Shown: piece by piece, positions 19,501-29,691 of the stretch
Layout: each line of letters opens with the position of its first letter
Position numbering within the stretch: position 1 is the first letter of the stretch
Origin: Phialocephala subalpina
Taxonomy: Eukaryota > Ascomycota > Leotiomycetes > Helotiales > Mollisiaceae
Direction: 5' to 3'
DNA length: 32,477 nucleotides
NCBI GenBank assembly: GCA_900073065.1
Contig: FJOG01000003.1
Span: 3,136,552 to 3,169,028 of the forward strand
Notes under the pieces: generated by a model
The model's database searches: none
The model's input: the letters and a program-made list of their open reading frames with translations, nothing else
What the model was told of the DNA's origin: nothing
Program-made: the position numbers and the translations under genes

Positions 19501-19580
19501 CGCGCATCTTGAAACACACGTAAGCTAGCGCTGCAAGGTTTTTGCCCATTGCCCGGCACTGCAGCGCCTAGCGAGACCAT

Positions 19581-20061
19581 ACGATGACGTTGCTATTGCC
19601 TGACACAAAGACTGCTACATCCTCAGAATTGTTTTCAAACAGTCTCTGCTCAGACCACAGTGTAATCATAGCAGAAAGCCTTCCTTCATGCTTTCAGGAA
19701 ACGAAACATTGACGATTCGAGTCAATCAGTATCCGTGGCCGCTAGTCCTACTTCTAACATGCGAAGCTACTGAGGCTGATAGGGTGCTTCCCGCCATTAC
19801 TTAAAATCAAAAGTCGATACTTTAAAAATCCGACTTTTAAAAATCACTATCTAATAACCACACAAGCTAATATTACTAGACTTAATATTTATAAAGCATA
19901 ATGCGCTAAATAGTTATAACTTTTGTCCGCGTCCTCTGTAAACATGATATTAATATAACCTCGAGCATTCCGGCGGTGCCCCGACTCGAACAAAAACCTG
20001 ACCTAGACTCACCCTCTCGCCCATTTCTCCGTCACTGTCCAGCCTCACCCCGATATGGCTT
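19581..20061. other. intergenic region, no gene seen
   Basis: Between the promoter side of the lectin-like gene and the 3' end of the deacetylase gene. About 19800-19930 is A/T-richer and contains two close copies of a GACTTTTAAAAATC-like segment. No gene was recognised. Confidence 0.35.
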
Positions 20062-22727
20062 TTACAGCGGAATCGGCTCGCTCAGCGAGAATGTCACTGT
20101 GCTTGAGTCCGCCATTACCCACAGCGTCAACGGATCAGTACCAATCTGTTCGGCAGTCGCAGTCGCACCCGGCGCCGTAGCAGACACAGGGAACGTCACT
20201 GGGATCGGCACGTTGCACCAGCCCTGTTTGGCTACGACGCTGACGCTGGTTATTGCGTTGTTGGAGACAATATAGGTCAGCTGCGGCAAACATTGGCTAG
20301 AGATTGACTTAGCACCGAGGTCATTGACGAAGAAACAAGGGGCTTTACTAGGGGAAGAGACTTACTCCTGTGCCATGCGATTGTTGAAAGCGACCGCGGT
20401 GGCATCGTGGATCTTAGTGATTACCGGCCAAGTCGTCCTATACCGAGTGCGTCAGCGATTACAATTTCTACGCCTGTGGAAAAAATGTGCATGTGCGGCT
20501 GGGTGCTCGATTGGGGGCAAAGGGCAAAGACTCACAGCCTCGTCAGCTCTTGAAGTACAGTCTCGACGAAGATCTGCAAGAGCGACAAATTTCCAGATAC
20601 AGGTCCAACAGTGAAGCTAGGCGTATCTCCTTGTCGCAGATTCGCTTGGTGGAGCATATATCTGCAGCCATTAACCTCCATGTGAGTCTATCAAGGGGGA
20701 GACTTACGGGTCTTGATGTAAACTGAGCAAAGCACCGGTCCACTCCTCGCGGCAGAAGGAGAGCAGGTCATCGAAGATGCCATCTCCGCCAGCGGTTTCG
20801 TCCCACTCAACAACATTGCAAGAAGCGACGTCGCAGTCGAAGTAGATTGGCATCGCTGTCCAGTATTAATATTCAGACTTATGGGATGGGTATTAGTGCT
20901 TACTCCAGCGAGGAACGACCGTCATGCCTGCAAAGCCGCTGGCTGAAACATTCGTAATTAGTGGCCAGTATTCGTTGTCCTGTTAATACGTCAGTACGAA
21001 GGTAGCGCGGCGGAAACGACAGGACTGACAGGGTTCAACAAAAGGGGTCTGCTGGTATCGCTAACAGCATAAGTAAGTCCATTGTCCCACCAAGCCTGTA
21101 GTGCATCACCATTGTGGAGACCTGTTATCGCTGGTGGAATCAAGCCTTGTGGCGAGTAATACTCAGCGCTTGAGAGGTTGACTTTAGCCAGCCATGCCTG
21201 ATTATACTGGATCTCGTTGACGACGTCGGAGTAGGTAGCATTGTCTTCGTTCTCGTGCGTGAAGGAATGGGAAATGTGGCTGAACTGATCCCTGTTTGCG
21301 GGAACCAGGAACCATTCCAACAGCTCGTCAAGGGCCAAGCATTCAGCGCTCCACTCAAGCCATCCCGGAGAAGTCGGCCAAATACTGGTGCCGGTGCCAA
21401 TCGGCTTCTGGAATTCGAGTGGAGGCACCGTCATAACTCCGGTGTATTGGATCCAGGTCTCTGGTGTGCAAATAGTGCCTGCGGTATCGTTGAGAACCGC
21501 GTATTCAACGTTTCCGTTGCCATTGTGCCCTATCTCCATTCTATATAAGGAGCCAGCCGGAAGACGTGAGTTCAGTTTGGCTTGCCAGGCAACGTGAGCG
21601 TCTAAGTCTGAAGGGCGAGCTCGGAACCAAGTGTTGGCGGGTGTATAGAGCTGGGTTTCCAGATGCATGTCGTCAACCTGAGTGTTAAAGAGAATGCGTC
21701 GTTGACCGACATCTATCACGGAGATGTTAGAGTTGGAAAAGCGAAAGGCTTTTCGAGGTTTCACTCGAATAGGGTGACTTACAAAGGCCACGAGTCACCC
21801 AGTTGATATGGGCATGCATGAGGAAGTTGGATGTGAGTGACCAATCCGTTGCAAATTCAGTGAACCACACCATTTGCTGTCGCTTACCGTTGGTATTGAT
21901 GACAGCTGCAGTAGTATCGGTAGCAAATGTTGAATCATTGCTAGGGCCAAACTGCGCAATTTGCACTGTCGTAGAGGAATCTGTAATGATAGCGGGAGAG
22001 TGCCAAATATTTAATGTGCTACGGCCTGCATTTCTGAAGAAATGTTAACTGATTACGGGAATTAAGAGCACGGCATTTGGACTCACTCAATGAGATTTGC
22101 CGTGGGAAACGCAGAAGTGTTGGTAAAATACACAAGTTGTTCGATGTTTGAGTTACAGCAGCCCGAGTCAGAGTTCGCCCCCGTGGTACCTAGCATTCCA
22201 ATTAGAGCAGATCCAAAGTCGAAACTTCCAAGCGTGAGATACTCACCAAAACTAGAACCATCTACACCCCCGTCGGGGTCCGCGTCGAGTCTGACCATCC
22301 GCACACCAAACGCCTCTTGGTAAGCGTACATCTCCTGCCATTGGACTATCGTCAAGCCACTTGGTTCGCTCAGAAGGATGATACCGCCATAGTTACCACT
22401 CGTAGCAGACGAGTTAAGAGTGGGAAGCGTTGTTCCTCCCGACGGCACAATCACAAGCTGATACGGTATGCCATGGGCATTGAGACCCGAGGTTGCGGAG
22501 TAGGAACTAGTCTCATCAGTGGAAAAGACTAGGATTGTGGCTAACACGGTTACTGTCGATGATGCTGCTGCTGATTTTGGTGAGGATGACGGGGTTAACG
22601 TGTGTGATGATGAAGTTGAGCTCGGCAAGGTTGACGAGGTTGCTCGTCTCACCTTTGCCGCTGAAATGAGGGTCGAAAGTAAAACCAAAGCCAAGAACTG
22701 CAATAGAAACGACCGATGGATCGCCAT
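20062..22727 (-). CDS. Agd3-like secreted polysaccharide deacetylase (CE18 type), eight exons
   Basis: Secreted deacetylase resembling Aspergillus Agd3, which removes N-acetyl groups from the biofilm polysaccharide galactosaminogalactan; such proteins are often listed as extracellular serine-rich proteins. Exons: 22727-22087, 22033-21783, 21712-21030, 20979-20904, 20855-20708, 20661-20536, 20437-20366 and 20296-20062. The introns are 46-98 bp with GT..AG ends, and the joined frame is 743 codons plus stop with no interruption. A signal peptide (RSFLLQFLALVLLSTLISA) is followed by a Ser/Thr-rich linker (to about residue 60), then the N-terminal domain. The catalytic part has VDDMHLET (Asp311-Asp312), RPSDLDAH, YRMEIGHNGNGN and HSFTH (His446/His450), matching the metal-binding Asp and H-x3-H of the deacetylase fold. 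The genes that accompany agd3 in Aspergillus (epimerase, glycosyltransferase, hydrolases) are not in this window. It is the best preserved large gene here. The substrate in this fungus is inferred, not shown. Confidence 0.88.
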
Positions 22728-22802
22728 GGCGTAGTTTGACAGAAAAAGATTCTCACAAGGGCGAGAGTCAGAATTAGGAGAGACAGATTCGGTGCCAAGA
22801 GG

Positions 22803-22810
22803 GATATAAA
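22803..22810 (-). promoter_or_regulatory. TATA box of the deacetylase gene
   Basis: TTTATATCC on the minus strand, about 76-83 bases before ATG 22727, with a pyrimidine-rich stretch between. Confidence 0.45.
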
Positions 22811-23108
22811 GCTCAACAATTATAGTATCTGAAAAAGAAGCAGATATGTTCGGCCCATAGGGATGGAGGCTTCCAGCAACACATCCTGGCCACGACCAGC
22901 AGAAACTTCTCCTAATAGGTCTATTTCGGTCGGTTCAGGAGCCGGAAGCTCTACAGAGTAAGTTTGTAATGAAATCTGGGCATGCGTGCATGTACATCGA
23001 CATCAGGGAAGCTTGAACGGAAGGGAAATTTTCCGATTCGGTTAGATCTTGCCACCAAAACAATATTTGACCCCTGTTCGGCTGCCAACTCATCGTCAGG
23101 ATATCATG
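22811..23108. other. intergenic, deacetylase promoter side
   Basis: Upstream region of the deacetylase gene up to the first inverted-repeat element. No other gene recognised. Confidence 0.3.
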
Positions 23109-23423
23109 CGAAGAACACGGTCAAAAGTTTGGAGATTACAGTCAGGTGCCCTGTAGGTGCCCCATAAGGCCCTGTAAGGCCTCATTTAGAGCCTGCAAGC
23201 CTTTCTCATTGGCTCGGTTCAAGCTTCCCTGTAATCTTGCCTTTTCCAGCGATAGTGGCGCAAAAATTCAAGGCTCGAGAGCCTAATGGTCCCACTAAAT
23301 ATAATGGGTTGAGGCACATTTACAGTGAGCTGTGTGAATGATCACCTAGGGCATGCTTAAGACCTTACAGGGCAGTTATAGCGTATCCCCCTGCAATCTC
23401 TAAACTTTTGACCGCTTTCTTCG
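23109..23423. mobile_element. inverted-repeat element 1 (315 bp, 33-bp arms)
   Basis: Left arm 23109-23141 and right arm 23391-23423 are inverted copies matching at 29 of 33 positions; the shared core is CGGTCAAAAGTTT followed by GAGATT and CAG. Inside, CCCTGTAAGG-type segments recur in both orientations. The layout is that of a non-autonomous DNA element (MITE). I found no clear target duplication, so the ends could extend slightly or the element may be degraded. It is too short to encode a transposase. Confidence 0.55.
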
Positions 23424-23490
23424 TACAGTAAAGAGGTTAAACACATCGGAGTAAACCCCTACACGAAGATCATATGTTGTAGGCGCATTA

Positions 23491-23707
23491 CTATCCCCTT
23501 AACGACGGCAGAGACTTTAGTACAGCTTTGATAGTGCACGGTCCACATCCCTAAGAACACCAAAAAAAAAAAATTTCAAACGCTGTAGCAGCCTGTAATT
23601 TAGCGATAGGGTCGCTAAAGCTGCAGGCCTCAAAGCCCTGAAACTTCCTGATCAGTGTTTCCACGCTAAAAGTCTCTGCCGAGTCTGTCGTTTCGTTGAG
23701 GGGATAG
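23491..23707. mobile_element. inverted-repeat element 2 (217 bp) with internal hairpin
   Basis: Left arm 23491-23520 begins CTATCCCCTTAACGA and ends CGGCAGAGACTTTAG; the right arm 23666-23707 is its inverted copy with a 12-base insertion in the middle. Near the centre lies a perfect hairpin, TTTAGCGA/TCGCTAAA (23599-23606 with 23612-23619, 5-base loop), whose outer GCCTG/CAGGC also pair. A run of 12 A lies at 23562-23573. It begins only 67 bases after element 1. No target duplication was seen. Confidence 0.45.
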
Positions 23708-24351
23708 AAATACAACTGCCCGCACGAGCCACAAAGCTGATAAATCAAGCCAGTCAGTTTCTAATAAATACTACGCTGTAGGGGTTCGCTGTGATGTGTC
23801 TAGCTTCTTTAACGCAGCTGCGTTCGCGGTATGAGCTCTCATACCCTGGCTTTAAGGTCCGTCTAAGCAGGGCGAGGTAAATTCTCATCAAATATCTCAC
23901 CATTATCTCACTGTTAAAATTCCCAAAAAGCGGGGTGTAGCTTACCTGGGGGTACGCATACCCGACGCCATTTCTGCTCGGTTGGTGCCTACCCCGCCAT
24001 CCACTTCCCACGTGGATCAAGGCTTGGCATAGGATCCGGCCAATTTTTTCAGCCTAGCACCCAATCGGCGAGGTGCCAATATTGGAAGCCCTGAGCACCG
24101 CCGATGCGCACTCTCAAGAGCGAACGAAGCAGGCACAACCGTCAGCCTACAGGTTACTGCATCAATAGTCTTCGATCTTGCATCAAAAGTCGGAAGATTT
24201 GGGCGGATCAGGCCATAAATCCGTTTATATAAAGTCTATTAGAGGACTAGCATGCACCGATGCCCCGCAACGGTATCCTTGTATTCAATAGAGCACCTCG
24301 TATTTATGCATAAGAGGGCCAGCATAAGGTGAGGTGGTCTGGCATGAGATC
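23708..24351. other. region with unsupported minus-strand frames
   Basis: Two minus-strand frames (24020-23754 and 23748-23551, the second running into element 2) read faintly like protein (YAYPQVSYTPLFGNF, CGSCGQLYFYPL) but no family was recognised and they are in different frames. About 24145-24200 holds two near-copies of a TGCATCAA-AGTC segment. This may be a decayed transposon or gene. Confidence 0.3.
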
Positions 24352-24705
24352 CTAGCTCGCTGCAAAATCTAGGTACACGATTCTCACGTCATCAAGCATC
24401 CTAGCTTCGTTGATAGTGACGTTATAGTCAATTTCAAGGAAGCATTTCAGACATACCCACCATGGAAACCCGACTTCGGGTTCAGAGAAGTAGAGCCTCC
24501 AGTGATCATCTCGAGAACGGACAAGTTCTTCTTCATCCGCTGATCTGATGCTAAACGCACAGAGAGCAAGTCTAGAACAACGGGAAAAGTAGTCGAAGAA
24601 GAGGGTACGGTTAAAATAGCGATAACTCGTATAAATGTATAAAACCCTATACAAATTAATGTACACCGCTTTACCCGCCTTAGGATTTAACTTAAGAAAT
24701 ATCAA
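24352..24705 (-). CDS. small hypothetical frame next to AT-rich block
   Basis: A 117-codon frame whose C-terminal two thirds have normal composition and a coding look (SADEEELVRSRDDHWRLYF, then a Trp/Cys segment FPWWVCLKCFLEIDYNV). The N-terminal third lies in A/T-rich sequence and is probably not original. It could be the surviving end of a longer gene cut by the AT-rich block at 24706. No family recognised. Confidence 0.25.
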   Translation of the reverse strand: MIFLKLNPKAGKAVYINLYRVLYIYTSYRYFNRTLFFDYFSRCSRLALCAFSIRSADEEELVRSRDDHWRLYFSEPEVGFPWWVCLKCFLEIDYNVTINEARMLDDVRIVYLDFAAS

Positions 24706-24985
24706 CTTTAATATAAAAGAATTAAAAAATTAAATTAAAATATTTTATATTATTAATTAAAAATTTAAATAATATTATATTTTACTTTATTTATTAATAT
24801 ATATAATAATTATATATATAATAATTATATAAATAATAAATTTATAATTTAATTAATTATAAATCTTTATATATATATTTATAAAAATATATATAATTAT
24901 TTAATATATAATTATATAATTATATAATATTTATAATTATTCTGAATATTTTATATATAATTAATTCTTTTAACTTTTTTTTTGG
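24706..24985. repeat. AT-rich block with TA-repeat stretches
   Basis: Almost only A and T, with runs of TATATA and ATAATTATAT. It abuts the truncated ATPase remnant directly, so it probably marks the break point that removed that gene's front part. Confidence 0.7.
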
Positions 24986-24990
24986 TCACA

Positions 24991-25980
24991 CTAGTCAAGT
25001 CCCACGCCTACATCTCTCTTTATTATGGCGCTTTAAGAGAAACCGAAACTGAGGAAATCTTTTGGCTCAACCTCACCAGACTTAAAGAAATCGAGGAGCA
25101 ACGCGCGGAAACTTCTGGAAACGAGAAACTGTTCATCTTCGACGATGAGATCATTGACTTCGCTCAACACCATTATCGAAAGTATATTCATGGGCCAGGA
25201 AGATGGAATGGTAGACAAATTAGAATTTATTTCAGATTGCAGCGAGCTTGGCACATTATGATGGGGATGCGAATCCCGGAGCTCAAAGGCAGCTGGGCAC
25301 GAGACATTTTCAGACAGTGGATGAGACAACGACGCAGTATGATCAACATCGTGCTGGCATACCTAGGAAACTAGAGGATGAGTTGGCGCTTGAGAGAGAA
25401 GAGAGATGGGATGGATTTCAGAGTTCAGATAGTCAATGTGAAGCGAAAAGGAGGACGAACGTTTATAGGGAGGACAGGACACATACTCCTCATGGCCATG
25501 CTGGCGCTGCTTATGCGAATGCACATGCACCTTCGAGTCAATTCCGTCCGATGGTGGGCTACACTAAGGTCACTCAAACGCGAGGAGGTCCGCCTCCACA
25601 AATACGGGCGGTTTACCATTTCTTCCGCAGACTCCGCCATCTCAAAGAACTGCTCCACCACCACAAGTTTCATCTCCATTTTATGGAGGACAACAACAAG
25701 GACATGCTGGCTACACGCCGCCAGGATATGATCTGTTTGGTAAACAAAAATTACCTCCAATGCAACCACAGGGTACGCCCCTCAAGGTCACCAGCAGCAA
25801 GAACTAGGCAGGTATACTGAGTCGGGACCGCACATACCTAGCGTAGAGCAAGTGGCTCATCCTCAATAGCAGGGCTATAGTTCTCCTCCCCCTAATCATG
25901 GCCAACAGCAAGGAGATCCTCCTCCTCGGACTACAAATCACTCAAACTCGAGGTTGGCCTTCACAAAACTCAGTGGCTAA
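24991..25980 (+). pseudogene. C-terminal part of a fungal AAA ATPase (decayed)
   Basis: The sequence opens mid-gene with SHAYISLYYGAL, EIFWLNLTRLKEIEEQR and WNGRQIR, which is the region after the Walker motifs (sensor-2 and lid) in a family of large fungal AAA ATPases of unknown role. The Walker A and B motifs are absent; the gene is cut off by the AT-rich block on the left. After the Arg of NGRQIR a single base is missing (between 25224 and 25230), and the similarity continues in another frame with FQIAASLAHYD, GTRHFQTV and KLEDELALEREERWDGF. Two further frame changes lead into the Pro/Gln-rich tail (TPPSQRTAPPPQ, GYTPPGYDLFG, then YSSPPPNHGQQQ), which also carries a TAG at 25867-25869 where CAG fits. 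It cannot make a working ATPase. Confidence 0.72.
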
Positions 25981-26490
25981 ATCATGCGCCTCTGTTAAAG
26001 TCAAGAACTCGAAACCCCATAGCATTTCTTACTAAGAAAGTCTTTACGACCCCTCATTAGGATATTTCTTTGGAATTGTTCGCCATTGATTCAACACATC
26101 AGACTGTTGGCTTTCAGACTCGAGAACCCATCTCATTCCTTATTACATGCTCTTTGAAATCGAAGAATTCCCAAAACACTAGCCTTTATTCGAGCCCAAG
26201 TCTTTTCAACAAACAACACTGAATGCGATCTCATTGTGACTCCGAGTCCGTTTGCGTAAGTCGAGAAAACCCTTTGTTGAATGTGTTGACTTTGTTATCC
26301 AAGAGCGTTTGCGTAAAGTGTTAGGTATAAAGAATATCTTAATTCAATGTTTACCTTAGAGTCGTTCTTTATCTGTAGGAGCAAAGCTTTGATACAAGAC
26401 GAAAGATAAATAGCTGGATCTGAACTACAATTCTTGTGCACAATTCAAATATACTGAGCATCTTTCTCGAAAACGATTTCGAATCGCAAC
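25981..26490. other. upstream region of the Gly/Ala-rich gene
   Basis: No gene recognised. A GGTATAAAG element at about 26324-26332 could serve as TATA box for the gene at 26491, some 160 bases ahead of its start. Confidence 0.35.
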
Positions 26491-26961
26491 ATGGCCAATC
26501 CAGGTCCTCCTCATTGGCTACCAAATACGGTTTACACACCAAATGAATGCGGATGGAATGGTGGTGTAACCGAAGCAGGAGAGCCTTGCCGGAACAGCAG
26601 AGATAAAAAGACACCAAATATTTATGGCCGTTGTAGACAGGCTGACGCGACTCATGCGCCAGGAGCGGACAGAGGAGGACCGGCTGTTGGCGCTGTGGGA
26701 GGCCCACCTGTAGGAGGGTATATAGTATTTGGAGGGCTCGTTGCTGGAGGGGCCGTTGGAGGCCCGCCACCCGACATGAGTGGAGCGGCCCCTAGTGTAG
26801 CAGCGCGACGGGCGGCGGCGGCGGTTGCACCCGCGGGAAATGCAGCAGCGGGAAATCAAGCAGGACAAGCAGATCTTGGAGCTATAATAGCAGCTACAGT
26901 GCAAGGGGCAAGAGCAGGAGGAGCCGGAAGTGTTAACATCACTTTCAATTTCAACTTGTAA
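26491..26961 (+). CDS. unrecognised small Gly/Ala-rich protein with Cys/His N-terminus
   Basis: Intact single-exon frame of 156 codons with a favourable start context (CAACATGG). The first 56 residues are hydrophilic and contain Cys20, Cys33, Cys48 and His55, a spacing that could bind one metal ion, within the ordered-looking stretch WLPNTVYTPNECGWNGG. Residues about 60-140 are low-complexity, rich in Gly, Ala, Pro and Val, with two near-copies of a VGAVGGPPVGG-like unit, and the end is SVNITFNFNL. There is no signal peptide and no clear membrane segment, though the Gly/Val part is mildly hydrophobic. The family is not known to me. Codon use looks ordinary, and it lies between two pseudogenes (ATPase remnant on the left, monooxygenase on the right). 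Confidence 0.6.
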   Translation: MANPGPPHWLPNTVYTPNECGWNGGVTEAGEPCRNSRDKKTPNIYGRCRQADATHAPGADRGGPAVGAVGGPPVGGYIVFGGLVAGGAVGGPPPDMSGAAPSVAARRAAAAVAPAGNAAAGNQAGQADLGAIIAATVQGARAGGAGSVNITFNFNL

Positions 26962-28290
26962 TCTGGGGGTGGAAACACGTAGAGCTCCAGTTTTTACTTA
27001 ATTGATATTTTTTCTCTTTCTATCCTGGCCCAAGGAAAGCCGAGATAACTGACTATTCCAAAGTGTTCAACCTCGCTGTTTACACTACTTCTCAGATTCT
27101 GCGCTTTAGCGAAATCGTGTTGCACTTGTGAAAACATTTTTGTATGTTAAAACTTGCTGCCACTATGGAATCAGAAGTGTCAGATGGAATCGACTGTAGA
27201 ATTAAGAAAAGGGGAAGCTAAGACTATATATACATAAAATGAGGACCCACTTGGTGTGCACGTGATTTCCAACCGACAAGAAGGCAGAATTCGGCTTCAG
27301 TTTAGGAGGGATATTAGAGGTCATTAGTCCATTTCCATGCTATCGATTGTTGATAAGAGACATTGCATTCCCAGCAACGAAACCGCCACGCCATATTCCG
27401 GTCTGAGAAGAAGACAAAACCCACAACTGGAATATCCCTGCGCAGGTAAGTAATGCCCTCTTGACGTGGCAACGAGATGCCTGTGTGGCCGAGTCCGGAA
27501 AGAAGGATTCGATGTACTTCAAGCGAACAAAGGAATATTGCATCACTAACATTCGTCACCAAAACAATCTTTCAATCTTCTATAAGTACACAAGACCATG
27601 AATTAGGCCAGCCTCAACATTTTTTCGGGTTCTCGAATGCAAACCTGGATCCTGTAATAAGCTCAATCTATTCTCTTATAATAACATTGTGACTTGACCT
27701 AGATTTGCGTTCGAGCATGAACAGAATTGATGAGCTTCATAAAGTCGTTGGGAAACATGCTTCTACTCATCGTTGACCATAACTCTCACCCTCATACATT
27801 CAATCCGATACTTAGATCGATGTTAGGAAATAGAATTTGCATAGCTGGAAATAGTCAACGATTGAAGTATTGTAAACGACTAAGCAAAATATCTCCAATA
27901 TAACTAATTGAATTTCTAGTCAATGGTCAAAAGACAGAACTCTTCACCGTTACTAGTGCCAATGAATCTTGAAAAATCGTGAAATTGACGAAAACCTCCC
28001 ACGTTTAAGGATATGTATGCGAAACAAACTGGTACCGTCACCAAGTCCTGCTTCCTATAGAATCAAAAGGCAGAATTACAAATTATCTCAAGGTAATATT
28101 GAGTAACGAGGGTTGGTTACAATCCTGAAATCTTCTCCCCACCGGAACAAAACTTCCACTACCCGAGTCCGTTGCATCGATCTCTGCTTTCCGCACGACC
28201 AGTACAGCGGCATAGAATTAGATACCCCTACCATACAATTCGAACTGACAATGAAACTATCTGTTACAAACACAATCTTCCCTCCTGACA
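26962..28290. other. long intergenic region, no gene seen
   Basis: Normal composition, several short frames on both strands with no recognisable content. A CTATATATACATAAAAT stretch at about 27222-27238 resembles a promoter element but leads into no gene. The right part (from about 28080) should contain the 3' end of the monooxygenase gene. Confidence 0.35.
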
Positions 28291-29691
28291 TTAAAAAAAC
28301 TGATTCCGCGGCCTCGGAAGCCCCAAATTCTCCCTCAATGTCGTTCCTTCGTATTCCTTCCTAAAAATCCCCCTCCTTTGCAACTCCGGTACCAAACGCC
28401 GCGGCACATCATCAAGACCCTGCGGAAGAAAAGGCATCACAATCGTAAACCCATCACACCCCTCTTCATCCAGCCATCTTCCCATCTCATCAGCAATAGT
28501 CTCAGGTGTCCCTACAAACGCAAGCCCGGAATATCCACCATAACGTTGTGCGAGCTGCCGAACTGTCAACCCCTCTGCAAGTCTCAAAATCCCTTCACGA
28601 CTTGTCTTGCTCGCATTTGTCTCCAGTAAATCACTTGGCAAAGGACCATCAGGATCAAATCCAGAGGCATCCGTCCCAAGCGCAATCGATAATGATGAGA
28701 TGGCACTATCATAATGTACCAAACGGTCAAGGTGAAGCCGCTTATTCACAGCTTCCTCGACTGTATCTCCAATCACAATGAACGCTGCAGGCAGAATCTT
28801 TAAGTGATTTCGATCCCGACTAGCAATCACTGCACGTCCCTTGATATCAGCGTACAACGCCTTCGCAGAATCAAGATCTTTTGGTGAACAAAACACAGCT
28901 TCTGCAGTTTCAGCTGCTAGCTGTCTTCCAGGATCAGATTGACCCGCTTGAACGATGACCGGCCAACCTTGTACTGGCCTTGCAATATTCAACGGCCCCT
29001 TCACCTGCAAGTCGTCCCCCTTATGATTCAAGACATGCATCTTCTCCGGATCCAAGTAAATGCCGCTCTCCTGATTATGAATAAAGGCGTCATCGGCGAA
29101 GCTGTCCCACAATCCAGTGACCACATTATAAAATTCTCGAGCACGCTTATATCGATCACTGTGCTGCATATGCTCGTCTTATCCGAAATTCTTAGCAGAC
29201 TCTGGGTTGCCAGTAGTGACGATATTCCATGCTGCTCTACCATTGCTGATGTGATCCAATGAAGCAAATCGACGTGCGATGTGATACGGTTCATCATAGG
29301 TAGTTGATGCTGTCGCTGCAAGCCCAATCCTCTTTGTCGCTTGTGAAAGAGCAGAGAGCAATGTGAACGGCTCGAAAGACGTCACAGTATGACTTCACTT
29401 CAATGCCTCGACCGGCATGTTCAGCACCGCAAGATGATCAGCTATGAAGAAGGCATCGAACTTGGCGTCTTCGAGCTTCTTTATGAAAGACTTCAGATGA
29501 GCCAGATTGAAATTGGCATCCGGATAAGACCCAGGATACCGCCACGCACCAGTGTGCAAGGAGACTGGTCTCATAAATGAGGTGAGATGCAGCTGTTTGG
29601 AATTAGCACCACCCTCAGTTTTGCTCTTTTTAGAACCATTTCTTCCATTCATAACAGCATTGCCTCCGCCTTCATGCTGTCGCTTGGTCAT
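28291..29691 (-). pseudogene. NtaA/DszA-type flavin-dependent monooxygenase with two stops
   Basis: Homologue of the FMNH2-dependent, bacterial-luciferase-like monooxygenases of the nitrilotriacetate monooxygenase component A group, which oxidise small organic substrates using reduced flavin from a partner reductase. One frame runs from ATG 29691 to 28291, 466 codons, the usual length. Landmarks: a Lys/Asn-rich start, then GAWRYPGSYPDANF, FDAFFIADHLAVLNMP, TASTTYDEPYHIARRFASLD, GRAAWNIVTT, RAREFYNVVTGLWDSF, RPVQGWPVIVQAGQSD and a C-terminal YGGYSGLAFVGTPETIAD. The frame is cut by TGA at 29397-29395 (after PVEALK) and TAA at 29181-29179 (after AKNFG), both without frame change; homologues read straight through these places. 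The TGA is one C-to-T step from CGA. No intron removes them in phase. Recent inactivation is likely, because the rest is so well kept; assembly error or stop read-through are alternatives. Confidence 0.85.

Noticed and set aside
25425..25820. Frames of 114, 117 and 190 codons over the ATPase tail
   Set aside because: None follows the Pro/Gln-rich tail throughout; they are chance openings around frame changes.
26369..26904. Minus-strand frames of 133 and 128 codons opposite the Gly/Ala-rich gene
   Set aside because: Shadows created by its biased codon content; no motif.
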